Part shown: in pieces, positions 35,225 through 44,590 of the stretch
Layout: each line of letters begins with the position of its first letter
Position numbering within the stretch: position 1 is the first letter of the stretch
From: an uncultured Lachnospiraceae bacterium
GTDB taxonomy: Bacteria; Bacillota; Clostridia; Lachnospirales; Lachnospiraceae
Length of the DNA stretch: 64,000 nt
Assembly: GCA_946405625.1 (NCBI GenBank)
Contig: CAMJHQ010000001.1
Span: 1 to 64,000, forward strand
Reading direction: 5' to 3'
Program-made: the position numbers and the translations under genes
Notes under the pieces: generated by a model
What the model saw: only the letters and a program-made list of their open reading frames with translations
Told to the model about the DNA's origin: nothing
Databases searched by the model: none

Positions 35225-36805
35225 ATGATTAAGTATATTATTTTAGGCGTTGTAGTTCTGTTTGTTTTGCTGATCGTTATGACAAGCTATGTTAAGGCTC
35301 CGCCAGACAAAGCATATATTATTTCCGGTCTCAGAAGAAGACCGAAGGTGCTTATCGGACGTGCCGGACTTAAGCTTCCTTTCCTTGAAAGAAAAGATGA
35401 GCTAATCGTAAAGCAGATTTCTATAGATATCAAGACAGGTGACTATGTTCCTACATCAGATTTCATCGGTGTTAACATCGATGCTGTTGCAAAGATCAGA
35501 CTTATGACAGATCAGGTAGGAATTCAGAAGGCTATGGCAAACTTCCTTAATATGAACGAGGGAAGAATTGCAGAAGCACTTGTTGATTCTCTTCAGGGTA
35601 ATATGCGTGAGATCGTTGGTACGATCACACTCAAGGAACTCTGCAATGACCGTAAATCATTCGGTGATCAGGTTCAGGAAAAAGCACAGCTTGATATGAA
35701 CAGACTTGGTGTTGAGATCATTTCCTGCAACATTCAGCATGTTGAAGATAAGAACGATCTTATAAATGCACTTGGTCAGGACAACATGGCTGCAATTCAG
35801 AAGTCAGCAAGCATTGCAAAGGCAAATGCAGACAGAGACGTAGCTATCGCTCAGGCTCAGGCTCAGAAGGAAGCGAATGATGCCAGAGTTCAGGCTGAGA
35901 CAGAGATCGCAATTAAGCAGAATGACCTTTCTATCAAGAAGTCAGAGCTTAAGACAGTTGAAGATACAAAGAAGGCTGAGGCTGATGCTGCATATTCAAT
36001 TCAGCAGGAGACACAGCGTAAGACTATAGAGATTACAAAGGCTCAGGCTGATATCGCAAAGCAGGAGCAGGAGATTACACGTAAGCAGAAGGAAGCATCT
36101 GTTAAGGAGCAGGAGCTCAATGCTCAGATCCGTAAGCAGGCAGATGCTGATAAATATCGTCAGCAGCAGATGGCAGAGGTTGATCTCTTCAAGAGACAGA
36201 AGGAAGCTGAAGCTAAGAAGTATGAATTCGAGCAGGCTGCAGAAGCTAAGAGAATTCAGGCAGAAGCTGACAAGTATGCTATGGAGCAGGAAGCAGCTGC
36301 AATAATGGCTAAGGCTGAAGCAGAAGCAGCCGGCATCAAAGCCAAAGGTGAAGCAGAGGCTGCAGCTATCAAGGCTAAGGCTGAAGCAGAAGCAGCAGGT
36401 ATCGATAAGAAGGCAGAAGCTATGAAGAAATACGGCGAAGCTGCAATCGTTGAGATGCTCTGCAAGATGTATCCGGAAGTTGCTCGTGCAATTGCTGAGC
36501 CACTTGGAAAGATCGATAAGATCACAATGTATGGTGAAGGCAATACAGCAAGACTTACAGAAGATGTTACAAAGTCATTTAAGCAGACAATCGACGGACT
36601 GTCGGATTCGATGGGAGTAGATCTTAATACTGTGGTTTCAAGTTTCCTCGGAAGCAAAGCAGCCGGCAGTGTTGCAAATAAGATTACCAAAGTAGACAGT
36701 GAAGCTTCAGTAAGCAGTGATGCTAAGATGAGCGGTTCCGGAAAGTCTGACAGTGACATCAGTTCATTCAAGGAAGTAGATTCGGATAAGAGTACAAATA
36801 ATTAA
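35225..36805 (+). CDS. floT: Flotillin-like SPFH-domain membrane scaffold protein
   Basis: The 526-residue protein has one N-terminal hydrophobic helix (residues about 3-23), an SPFH domain (about 30-190: PPDKAYIISGLRRRPKVLIG and KQISIDIKTGDYVPTSDFIGV), then a long Ala/Glu/Lys-rich coiled coil (about 190-400) with repeated KAEAEAAGIKAKGEAEAAA units, and a Ser/Asp-rich tail. This is the layout of FloT/YuaG, which organises ordered membrane microdomains and supports membrane protein assembly. AAAGGAAAAG precedes the ATG. An NfeD partner gene, common beside flotillins, is not present. It is downstream of an Mn2+ riboswitch. Confidence 0.93.
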   Translation: MIKYIILGVVVLFVLLIVMTSYVKAPPDKAYIISGLRRRPKVLIGRAGLKLPFLERKDELIVKQISIDIKTGDYVPTSDFIGVNIDAVAKIRLMTDQVGIQKAMANFLNMNEGRIAEALVDSLQGNMREIVGTITLKELCNDRKSFGDQVQEKAQLDMNRLGVEIISCNIQHVEDKNDLINALGQDNMAAIQKSASIAKANADRDVAIAQAQAQKEANDARVQAETEIAIKQNDLSIKKSELKTVEDTKKAEADAAYSIQQETQRKTIEITKAQADIAKQEQEITRKQKEASVKEQELNAQIRKQADADKYRQQQMAEVDLFKRQKEAEAKKYEFEQAAEAKRIQAEADKYAMEQEAAAIMAKAEAEAAGIKAKGEAEAAAIKAKAEAEAAGIDKKAEAMKKYGEAAIVEMLCKMYPEVARAIAEPLGKIDKITMYGEGNTARLTEDVTKSFKQTIDGLSDSMGVDLNTVVSSFLGSKAAGSVANKITKVDSEASVSSDAKMSGSGKSDSDISSFKEVDSDKSTNN

Positions 36806-36855
36806 AAGACTAAATAGTAAATTTATTAATTTATTTTAAGGGAGGATTTAAACCA

Positions 36856-37461
36856 ATGATATGTCCAGTGTGTGGGGAGACAATACCTGATAATTCAACA
36901 GAATGCTTTATCTGCGGAGAATCAACAACAAGACAGATGTCTTATAATTATTCATCAGCAGTTAATAACATGGCAACAATGAGATATGAGGATCAGCTTA
37001 AGAAAGATAAGGATAAGAAGAAACTTGTAACACTTATTTCTGTAGCAACATTCATCCTGGTTGTTTTTGTGGCATTAATAAAGCTCGGAATATTTGAAAA
37101 TAAGGACGGCGTATATAGTGTTCAGGATACACAGGAATTATGGAATAAGATTTTAGCTGCAGAGGGAATAGAAGGTGATTTTAGCGGAGTGGACGTTAAG
37201 ATGGAAATGACCATTAACGGAAGAGAATGCACGATGCACATTGGAATTACCTATTTGGGAATGGATATAGCTGATGAAAATTGGCATGGAAAGGTTTCGT
37301 TCTTCGGATCAAAGGTGACAATTAATTGGGATGATGACACAAACCTCGGATGGGGAGTTGCAAAGTATGACAGTAAAAATAAGGCCATTACCTTTGAACT
37401 CGAACCTAAAGATGCTGAGTTTTACGGAGTAAGTGATATGCAGTTTGTTAAAAATCAATAA
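36856..37461 (+). CDS. Zinc-ribbon, single-pass membrane protein of unknown function
   Basis: The 201-residue protein begins with a zinc ribbon (CPVCGETIPDNSTECFICGE), continues with a polar Lys-rich linker, one hydrophobic helix (residues about 56-75) and an extracytoplasmic beta-rich domain of about 120 residues that I do not recognise. Proteins of this layout are frequent in Firmicutes and often lie with envelope genes. GGGAGG precedes the ATG. It follows the flotillin gene by 50 bp without a terminator and ends before a strong terminator, so it probably belongs to the riboswitch operon. Confidence 0.82.
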   Translation: MICPVCGETIPDNSTECFICGESTTRQMSYNYSSAVNNMATMRYEDQLKKDKDKKKLVTLISVATFILVVFVALIKLGIFENKDGVYSVQDTQELWNKILAAEGIEGDFSGVDVKMEMTINGRECTMHIGITYLGMDIADENWHGKVSFFGSKVTINWDDDTNLGWGVAKYDSKNKAITFELEPKDAEFYGVSDMQFVKNQ

Positions 37462-37495
37462 TTAATAAGCATTTTAGTCAAGTATTTGTAGGGGG

Positions 37496-37546
37496 ACAGC
37501 ACCGGAAGATGGAGTAGTGACCATCTTGCCGGTGCTGTTATTTTCT
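37496..37546 (+). terminator. Terminator of the flotillin operon
   Basis: ACAGCACCGG with aagatgg pairs with ccatctt and CCGGTGCTGT in a long stem around AGTAGTGA, followed by TATTTTCTT. The next 190 bp hold no gene; a TGGTAAAAT near 37689 may be a -10 for the following operon. Confidence 0.88.
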
Positions 37547-37733
37547 TCAGATCCAAACTTTGAACTTTGATTATGATCGAATAGAATCGAATAGACATCG
37601 AGGTGCAGCAATCGAAAATGCAGCCAAGCCGAATGACAATAAATGGATAGTACTGTCAAAAATTGAATAAGGAAACTTTCGGCTTTATATGGTAAAATAT
37701 CCACATATTTAAAGGTATAAGTGAGGCAGCTGT

Positions 37734-38798
37734 TTGGAAAAGAACAGATCATCCAACAAAAGAATAATTCTTTACATTACCGCCCTGCTCGGCGTCATGC
37801 TGGTGGGCGTTATTGTTGTGAGTATAATCTTTTTTCACAGGAGGTTTCAGGAGACAAAGCAGCTTCTGACGGCCGCAGATTATCAGACCTATCAGAGATA
37901 TTATGTGATGATCACAGAGAATAAAGATACGGATTACTGGAAGAGTATCTATGAGGGGGCTCTTTCAGAAGGAAGCAGAAGCGGTGTATATGTTGAACTG
38001 ATGGGTAATAATATAGATGATGATATATCCAAGGAGGATATGATCAAGATCGCCATCAATTCAAATGTTGACGGAATAATCATAGAAGCCGATGACAGTT
38101 ACAGGACGATAAATCTTCTGAAGGAAGCAGAGACGCAGGGGATTCCTGTCGTGACGGTATCTGAGGATAATGTCGAATCGCACAGAAAAAGTTATATCGG
38201 AGTCAGCGGTTATAATCTGGGCAAAGAGTACGGAGATCAGATATGTCAGTTTGCTCGTGAGAAGAATCTGAAGAACTGTGAGGTCATGGTCCTTATCGAT
38301 AAGGAACTCTCAAACGGAACTCAGTCAATCGCTTCAACTGCTATACGTGAGAAGGTTGAAGAGGAAGGATTGTCAGACAGGATAACCATTAATAACACGG
38401 TTGTCAGCAGTGATAAAGAATATGCGGCCGAAGAAGAAATCCGAGATATCTTTGTCAGCCAGGATAAATTGCCGGATGTGGTTGTTTGTCTGAGTGAGAA
38501 GAATACACTCTGTGTATACCAGACAGTGGTAGATTACAATAAGGTTGGAGAGGTTGAAATCTTCGGATATTATACTTCACCTACCATAGAATCGGCTATT
38601 GAGAAGAAGGTAATCCGTTCAACAATCATTGCCGATACGGATCAGATGGGAAGATATTCTGTTTCGGCACTGAATGAATATCTGGACAGCGGTTATGTAA
38701 GTGAGATATATCAGATTGATACCAGTCTTGTCGGTGAAGACGACCTGTCTTCCGATTCTGCGGAAGGAGGTCAGGACGATGCTGAAGAAGATGAGTAG
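37734..38798 (+). CDS. Membrane-anchored sugar-binding protein, sensor partner of the kinase
   Basis: The 354-residue protein has an uncleaved N-terminal anchor helix (residues about 10-33, no lipobox) and a type I periplasmic-binding domain (SNVDGIIIEADDSYRTINLL, GIPVVTVSEDN, SYIGVSGYNLGKEYG, PDVVVCLSEKNTLCVYQTV) with an acidic tail. Translation starts at TTG 37734 with GTGAGG seven bases upstream. Its 3' end overlaps the kinase start by 20 bp. This arrangement matches XylFII-LytS-type systems, in which a binding protein docks on the kinase's outer domain. The ligand is unknown, but the xylose-type importer downstream suggests a pentose. Confidence 0.87.
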   Translation: MEKNRSSNKRIILYITALLGVMLVGVIVVSIIFFHRRFQETKQLLTAADYQTYQRYYVMITENKDTDYWKSIYEGALSEGSRSGVYVELMGNNIDDDISKEDMIKIAINSNVDGIIIEADDSYRTINLLKEAETQGIPVVTVSEDNVESHRKSYIGVSGYNLGKEYGDQICQFAREKNLKNCEVMVLIDKELSNGTQSIASTAIREKVEEEGLSDRITINNTVVSSDKEYAAEEEIRDIFVSQDKLPDVVVCLSEKNTLCVYQTVVDYNKVGEVEIFGYYTSPTIESAIEKKVIRSTIIADTDQMGRYSVSALNEYLDSGYVSEIYQIDTSLVGEDDLSSDSAEGGQDDAEEDE

Positions 38799-40278
38799 AA
38801 AATTCCATGACATGCATCTGAAAACCAAACTGACCCTTCTTATTGTAGGCACCATGCTGCTGATCCTTTCGGTAAATTCGATAATGTATATCATCCTCAA
38901 CCGAATGACTCAGCAGTTGGATGAAATATATGTCGGAAATGTAAGGCTTAACGAGCTGGAGGATGCTCTGGACCGGGTTGAAAGCAGTATGGCCGGATAC
39001 CTCAATACTAAAGGAACAGATACACTTGATGAGTATTACAGAGCAGAGCAGACTTATCAGGATCTTCTGAAAGGCCTTGAACAGAAGGTTACGGATAATC
39101 AGTTGAAGATGATGGAGCGTGACATTTATAATATGTCACAGAATTATCTGAGTGTTACGGAGAGTACGATCGAAGCAAAGCGTGGCCGAAATGTAGAACG
39201 TTATAAGGAAATGTATGACTCTGCCGCAAAGCTGTATTCATACATCAAAACCTATATTACAAGCCTTAACGGATACAGATTCAGAGGTAATACAGAGAGC
39301 TACCGCGTTCTTTCGTCATCGCTGGGATATCTTGAAATTTCAAGTATAGTATCATTTTTCATTATGGTACTCCTTGATATCATGCTTGTTATCCTGGTTA
39401 CGGGAAATATAACCAGACCTCTTAATGAACTTGCAATTGCGGCTGATAAGGTTTCCGAAGGAGAACTTGATGATGTCGGCGTGGTAAAGGTTCACGGTAA
39501 GGATGAAGTAGGCAAGGTTACGATGGCCTTCAATCAGATGGTAAGTTCCATCCCAGGCTATCTTTCAAGACTTAAGGAAAGTATGGAGAAGGAGCAGCTG
39601 CTTAAGGAAAAGGAGCTTCTGATGGAGGCACATCTTAAGGATGCTCATCTGAAGTATCTGCAGGCACAGATAAATCCGCATTTTCTTTTTAATACTCTGA
39701 ATGCCGGAATGCAGCTGGCAATGATGGAAAGAGCAGATAAAACTTCCGAATATATAAATCAGGTTGCGGCATTTTTCAGATATAATATTCAGGAAAATGA
39801 TGAGGTTACGCTGGCACAGGAGATTCAGCTGGTTGACACATATATTTATATTTTAAATGTACGTTTTTCGGGAGATATACATTTCTCAAAGGATATTGAG
39901 AGTGAGGATCTGCTTGATATCAGGATTCCGGGAATGATCCTTCAGCCGCTGGTTGAGAACAGTGTGAATTATGGAATACGTGATATAGAGAGAACAAAGA
40001 AAATATATCTGTCTGTATACAGTGTTGATGACAATATCTGTATCAGTGTTATGGATAACGGTGTTGGAATGAGCCAGGAGCTGATAAAGGAAGTTCTCAT
40101 CGGAGAATATAAGAGTGAGAGCGATTCTGAAAGCAAGAAGGGTAACGGCGTAGGACTTAATAATGTTATGCAGAGACTCAGGCTGTATTTTAACGGCGCC
40201 GATAATTTTGAAATAATAAGTAACGGAAGAGACCAGGGTACTGAGGTTGTTATCACGGTACCTAGGGCGGAGGTTTGA
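38779..40278 (+). CDS. Sensor histidine kinase, YesM/LytS-like
   Basis: The 499-residue kinase has two hydrophobic helices (about residues 15-35 and 190-212) around an extracytoplasmic alpha-helical sensor, a HAMP linker (TRPLNELAIAADKVSEGELD), the phospho-acceptor segment QINPHFLFNTLNAGMQLAM, and ATP-binding motifs VENSVNYGI, VMDNGVGMS and GVGLNNVMQRLRLYF. ATG 38779 is chosen because GGAGG lies eight bases upstream; the longer open frame begins inside the previous gene. Coupled overlap with the anchored binding protein supports a joint sensor complex. The regulator gene begins two bases after its stop. Confidence 0.93.
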   Translation: MLKKMSRKFHDMHLKTKLTLLIVGTMLLILSVNSIMYIILNRMTQQLDEIYVGNVRLNELEDALDRVESSMAGYLNTKGTDTLDEYYRAEQTYQDLLKGLEQKVTDNQLKMMERDIYNMSQNYLSVTESTIEAKRGRNVERYKEMYDSAAKLYSYIKTYITSLNGYRFRGNTESYRVLSSSLGYLEISSIVSFFIMVLLDIMLVILVTGNITRPLNELAIAADKVSEGELDDVGVVKVHGKDEVGKVTMAFNQMVSSIPGYLSRLKESMEKEQLLKEKELLMEAHLKDAHLKYLQAQINPHFLFNTLNAGMQLAMMERADKTSEYINQVAAFFRYNIQENDEVTLAQEIQLVDTYIYILNVRFSGDIHFSKDIESEDLLDIRIPGMILQPLVENSVNYGIRDIERTKKIYLSVYSVDDNICISVMDNGVGMSQELIKEVLIGEYKSESDSESKKGNGVGLNNVMQRLRLYFNGADNFEIISNGRDQGTEVVITVPRAEV

Positions 40279-40279
40279 T

Positions 40280-41866
40280 ATGTACAGGATTATGATCGCG
40301 GACGATGAAGGAATCGTAGTTGACTCTTTCACATACATTTTAAAAGAAGAGTTCGGTGAAGAAGTGGTGATCGAGACAGCGAAGACCGGACGAAGCGTCA
40401 TAGAGCTTGCCGAAAGATTCAGGCCGGATATAGCACTTATGGATATCAGGATGCCGGGCATAAACGGTATTGATGCCATAAAGGAGATAAGAAAGAGAAA
40501 TACGGGAATCATTTTCATAGTAATATCAGCCTATGATAAATTCGGATATGCACAGGAAGCCATGAGCCAGGGTGTTATGGATTATCTGAACAAGCCGGTG
40601 GACAGACTTCAGCTTATACAGACTGTGAAGAAGGCGATGGAGCAGGTCGACGGAGAGAGGGAGAAGAGATCGAAGGAACTCGAAATCCTTGAGAAGATGG
40701 AGACAGTTACGCCTATAATCGAAAGCGGACTCATATACAATATGCTCTTTCAGGATTTCTTCAAGGAAGATATAGAAAATTTCAAGAAGATACTTGAGAT
40801 CGATTCCGACTACGGATATATGATAGCACTTGTTTTCGGTGAGAAGCAGGAAGGAAGCATACTTACAAATGCTGTCGGAACGTCGGTAAGAATACAAAAT
40901 CATATAAGGGATCTCAGAGAGATAGTGAAGAGCTACTTCTCCGGAATAGTCGGAGCGGTAATGGCGAATAAGATTGCAATATTTATACCTTATGATAAGA
41001 AGGAATTCGATTATGCCGAACGTATTGAGATAATAGATACGGCAAGAAATATGGTCCGTCGTCTTAATACACAGCTGGATGCAACTTTCAGAGCAGGTGT
41101 CGGATGCGTGAAACCATTGGATAAGCAGATGATCTCATATAATGAGGCGCTGGACAGTCTTGCTATTACTACAGGTTCGGTAGTTCATTCCGATGACCTT
41201 TCGATAGGATGCGAATATGAGGATGATTATCCGATCGATCTTGAAGATTCGATATTCGAGAGTGTCAGAAAGGGCGATATCAATAAGGGAATAAATGTTT
41301 CGAATCAGTTCTTTGAATGGATGATGGAAAGCTACGGAAGCTATTCCGAGGATATCAAGCTGAAGACTCTTGAATTTGTTCTGAGAGCGGAAAGTATAGC
41401 TTATCAGAAGAGCGGAAATACATATCATTTCCGTTCGCGTGAGGATTATCTGGGAGTGATCAATTCTGCGTCGGATTATGACACACTTCGTAAATGGTTT
41501 CTCGACCGCATTTCGGAGGCCTGCCACAATGTCATGAGCCGTAAGGAAACGCGTTCAACGGGCGTTATCGACAGAGCCAAGGAATATATAATGGCAAATT
41601 ATAAAAAGGATATTTCTCTGGATGATGTATCGAAAGAGGTTGACATAAGTCCGTATTATTTCAGTAAGATATTTAAGGAAGCAACGGGCGAGAATTTCAT
41701 AGAATATCTGACCAATATAAGGATTGAGAAGGCGAAGGAACTGCTCAACGATACTGATATGAGTATGAAGGAAATCTGTGTGGAGGTAGGATACTCCAAT
41801 CCGAATTATTTCAGCAGAATATTCAAGAAAAATGTGGGAGTATCGCCAACGGAGTATAAAGCATAA
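40280..41866 (+). CDS. Response regulator, YesN/AraC type
   Basis: The 528-residue protein has a receiver domain (MIADDEGIVVDSF, phospho-acceptor Asp in IALMDIRMPGINGID, VISAYDKFGYAQEAM, YLNKPVD), a middle region of about 300 residues, and a C-terminal AraC DNA-binding domain (ISLDDVSKEVDISPYYFSKI and MKEICVEVGYSNPNYFSRIF). It would activate the adjacent binding-protein and xylose-type importer genes when phosphorylated by the preceding kinase. ATG 40280 follows GGCGGAGG. Its last 7 codons and stop are part of a 29-bp tandem repeat that continues past the gene. Confidence 0.94.
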   Translation: MYRIMIADDEGIVVDSFTYILKEEFGEEVVIETAKTGRSVIELAERFRPDIALMDIRMPGINGIDAIKEIRKRNTGIIFIVISAYDKFGYAQEAMSQGVMDYLNKPVDRLQLIQTVKKAMEQVDGEREKRSKELEILEKMETVTPIIESGLIYNMLFQDFFKEDIENFKKILEIDSDYGYMIALVFGEKQEGSILTNAVGTSVRIQNHIRDLREIVKSYFSGIVGAVMANKIAIFIPYDKKEFDYAERIEIIDTARNMVRRLNTQLDATFRAGVGCVKPLDKQMISYNEALDSLAITTGSVVHSDDLSIGCEYEDDYPIDLEDSIFESVRKGDINKGINVSNQFFEWMMESYGSYSEDIKLKTLEFVLRAESIAYQKSGNTYHFRSREDYLGVINSASDYDTLRKWFLDRISEACHNVMSRKETRSTGVIDRAKEYIMANYKKDISLDDVSKEVDISPYYFSKIFKEATGENFIEYLTNIRIEKAKELLNDTDMSMKEICVEVGYSNPNYFSRIFKKNVGVSPTEYKA

Positions 41867-41932
41867 TGATATTACCAACGAAGTATGAGGCATAATGATA
41901 CTGCCAACGGGGCATACAGCATAATGTAACCG
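41846..41932 (+). repeat. Three 29-bp tandem repeats spanning the 3' end of the response-regulator gene
   Basis: Units at 41846-41874, 41875-41903 and 41904-41932 share the pattern CCAACGRRGTATRARGCATA followed by ATGATAYTR. The first contains the last codons and TAA stop of the regulator gene; the next two are non-coding copies with growing divergence. They fill almost all of the space before the next gene. Confidence 0.92.
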
Positions 41933-41951
41933 GCAATTGAGAGGAATCATG

Positions 41952-43028
41952 ATGAATTTAGGAAAATGGAAATACGGACTGAAAAGAAAGCTGACGGCAA
42001 TTCTGCTGGTCATGTGCATATTCGTTCTTACTTCATGCAGTTCTGAGGGCGTTCAGGAATCAAGTGAGTCAGTCGAAGAACCGACAGGAATAAAGATAGG
42101 AATGAGCTTCGACTCCTTCATTATCGAGAGATGGAGAAGAGACTGCGATGTCTTTGTTGCGAAGATAAAGGAATATGACAGTAATGCGGATGTAAATGTT
42201 CAGAATGCAAACGGTGATATTGAGACGCAGAAGGCGCAGATCAGATATCTGATAGAGAAGAAGTATGATGTGATCGTTATAGTATGTATAGATTCGGATA
42301 GCCTGAGTGATGTATGTGAAGAAGCCAAAAGCGCCGGAATATCTATAATCGCATATGACAGACTTATTAAGAATGCTAATGTTGATCTTTACATTTCCTT
42401 TGATAATGAGAAGGTTGGAACGCTCATGGGAGAGGCCCTTGTTAAGGACGGACTGCCTAAGAAGAAGGTACTTATGCTTTCCGGACCGAATGAGGACAAT
42501 AATGTATCAATGGTAGAATCCGGATTCAAATCCGTTATGGAGGAGAATAATATTACGATCGTTGATTGTGTTCATGCACCGGGCTGGAAGGCCGAAGCCG
42601 CAGCAGAGTATATTAATGCACATCTTACAGAACTCGGAAATGTGGATGCCATCATGTGCGGTAATGATAATATTGCTACTACTATAATAAGAACACTTTC
42701 CGAAGCAAGGCTTGCGGGAAAGATTAAGATAGTCGGACAGGATGCGGATCTTGAGGCGTGTCAGAGGATAGTTGAAGGAACGCAGGTAATGACAGTTTAT
42801 AAGCCGGTTGAAAAGCTGGCACAGGCGGCGGCGGATTATGCAGTGCAGCTTGCGGAGAATAAGAAGATCACGGGTGTTACTGATACTATAAACGACGGAA
42901 CCTATGATGTGCCGTACATTTATCTGGAACCGATTGCGGTAACTAAGGATAATATAGATGAGACGGTTATTGATTCGGGATTTCATCTTAAGGACGATGT
43001 GTATCTGAATGTCCCGGACGGAAAATGA
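41952..43028 (+). CDS. Xylose-type sugar-binding lipoprotein of the sensor cassette
   Basis: The 358-residue protein has a lipoprotein signal (VMCIFVLTSC) and a type I sugar-binding domain resembling XylF (IGMSFDSFIIERWRRDCDVF, YDVIVIVCIDSDSLSDVCEEA, IIAYDRLIKNANVDLYISFD, MCGNDNIATTIIRTL, VGQDADLEACQRIVEGTQ). GAGAGG lies upstream; ATG 41952 or the adjacent ATG 41949 is the start. It lies in the sensor operon and is split from the importer by a terminator, while a second XylF-like protein heads the importer operon. It may be a sensing receptor or an alternative transport receptor. Confidence 0.87.
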   Translation: MNLGKWKYGLKRKLTAILLVMCIFVLTSCSSEGVQESSESVEEPTGIKIGMSFDSFIIERWRRDCDVFVAKIKEYDSNADVNVQNANGDIETQKAQIRYLIEKKYDVIVIVCIDSDSLSDVCEEAKSAGISIIAYDRLIKNANVDLYISFDNEKVGTLMGEALVKDGLPKKKVLMLSGPNEDNNVSMVESGFKSVMEENNITIVDCVHAPGWKAEAAAEYINAHLTELGNVDAIMCGNDNIATTIIRTLSEARLAGKIKIVGQDADLEACQRIVEGTQVMTVYKPVEKLAQAAADYAVQLAENKKITGVTDTINDGTYDVPYIYLEPIAVTKDNIDETVIDSGFHLKDDVYLNVPDGK

Positions 43029-43057
43029 TATCAATTGTAATAAAAATAATAAAAGAA

Positions 43058-43109
43058 TAGCACAAATTTGTTTTTTTTATAATTATTGAACAAATTTGTG
43101 CTATTTTTT
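43058..43109 (+). terminator. Terminator of the sensor cassette
   Basis: TAGCACAAATTTGTT and AACAAATTTGTGCTA form a perfect 15-bp stem with a 16-base loop, followed by six T residues. The rest of the gap before 43241 is AT-rich and must hold the importer promoter; the best match, TTGCAA near 43162, is weak. Confidence 0.9.
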
Positions 43110-43240
43110 ACCCGTTTTTACGTTAACTATTGTTAAATGTTGATAAAAAATTAAAGATAGTTGCAATCTATTACTATACAAACTGTGATATTCTTATACC
43201 ATCAAAGAAATTGATATTTTAAAACAGGAGGGTTTTTAAA

Positions 43241-44509
43241 ATGCGTAAAAGTAAGAAAGCATTAGCACTTATGCTTGGTGCTACAATGTCACTTTCAATG
43301 TTCGCCGGATGTGGCGAAGCAGGTGGCGGCGATGCTACAACAGCAGCTGCTACAGAAGCTAAGACAGAAGCTGCTACAGAAGCTGAGAAGACAGAAGCTG
43401 AAACAGAGGCTGCTACAGAGGCTGCTACAGAAGCTGAAACTGAAGCTGCAACAGAAGCTGCTACAAGCGGTGGAAAGAAGGTTGGTATCGCAATGCCTAC
43501 CAAGTCTCTTGAGAGATGGAATCGTGATGGTTCTTATCTTGAGGAGCAGTTCAAGAGTAAGGGATATGAAGTTAAGCTTACATTCTCTGATAACAAGATT
43601 GACCAGCAGGTTAAGGATATCGAGGGTCTTATCGCAGACGACGTTGATCTTCTCGTTATCGCAGCTATCGACGGTGAGTCATTAACACAGGTTCTTGCTG
43701 AGGCTAAGGAAGAGAACATTCCGGTTATTTCTTATGACCGTCTCATCATGAACACAGATGCAGTTAGCTACTATGTATCATTCGATAACTATACAGTTGG
43801 TAAGCTTCAGGGTGAGTTCGTAAGAGATCAGCTTGATCTTGACAACCAGGCAGGACCATTCAACATTGAGTTCACAGCCGGTGACCCAGCTGATAACAAC
43901 GCAGGTTTCTTCTTCAACGGTGCTTATGATGTTCTTAAGCCATACATCGATGAAGGAAAGCTCAATGTACCATCAGGACAGACAGCATTCGATCAGGTTG
44001 CTACAAAGTCTTGGGATACAGCAACAGCTATGAACAGATTCCAGAACATTCTCGGATCTAACTATTCAGACGGAACACAGCTTGACGTTGCACTTTGCTC
44101 AAATGACTCAACAGCACTTGGTGTTACACAGGCTATCGAGACTGACTATGCAGGAACAAACTCAGTTATCATCACAGGACAGGATGGTGACGAGGCTAAC
44201 CTTAAGAACCTTGTAGACGGAAAGCAGACAATGACAGTTTATAAGGCAGTTGCTAACGAGGCAGTTGCTACACTTGATATCGGTGTTGCTCTTCTTAACG
44301 GCGAGACACCTGATGAGAGCCTTATAAGCTCAGCAGGATGGAGCTTTGAGTGTGCATATGATACATCTTCATATGATAACGGTACAGGAATAATTCCTTC
44401 ATACCTTCTTGTTCCTACAGTTGTTACAAAGGACAACATTCAGAAGGAACTCGTAGACACAGGTTACTACACAATGGATGCAGAAGGCTATCCACATCCT
44501 ACTAACTAA
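43241..44509 (+). CDS. xylF: D-xylose-type ABC transporter substrate-binding lipoprotein
   Basis: The 422-residue lipoprotein has a lipobox (MFAGC), a long Ala/Thr/Glu-repeat linker (ATEAKTEAATEAEKTEAETE, about residues 30-75), and a XylF-like sugar-binding domain (VGIAMPTKSLERWNRDGSYL, VDLLVIAAIDGESLTQVLAEA, VISYDRLIMNTDAVSYYVSFD, ITGQDGDEANLKNLVDGKQT). It captures the sugar outside the cell for the ATPase and permease encoded next. AGGAGG precedes the ATG. Codon use resembles that of nifJ, suggesting high expression. A terminator after it limits readthrough. Confidence 0.92.
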   Translation: MRKSKKALALMLGATMSLSMFAGCGEAGGGDATTAAATEAKTEAATEAEKTEAETEAATEAATEAETEAATEAATSGGKKVGIAMPTKSLERWNRDGSYLEEQFKSKGYEVKLTFSDNKIDQQVKDIEGLIADDVDLLVIAAIDGESLTQVLAEAKEENIPVISYDRLIMNTDAVSYYVSFDNYTVGKLQGEFVRDQLDLDNQAGPFNIEFTAGDPADNNAGFFFNGAYDVLKPYIDEGKLNVPSGQTAFDQVATKSWDTATAMNRFQNILGSNYSDGTQLDVALCSNDSTALGVTQAIETDYAGTNSVIITGQDGDEANLKNLVDGKQTMTVYKAVANEAVATLDIGVALLNGETPDESLISSAGWSFECAYDTSSYDNGTGIIPSYLLVPTVVTKDNIQKELVDTGYYTMDAEGYPHPTN

Positions 44510-44590
44510 TTAGACAGATTGTTGAAGGCGGCAGAACTCCTTCGAAAGAGGGAGTTTTACTGCTGACAACATGATCAGAAGAAAATTACA

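Noticed and set aside
44526-44570. Hairpin after the xylF-like gene as a separate terminator
   Set aside because: The stem is present, but no T-run follows; the next hairpin at 44591 has the proper terminator form.
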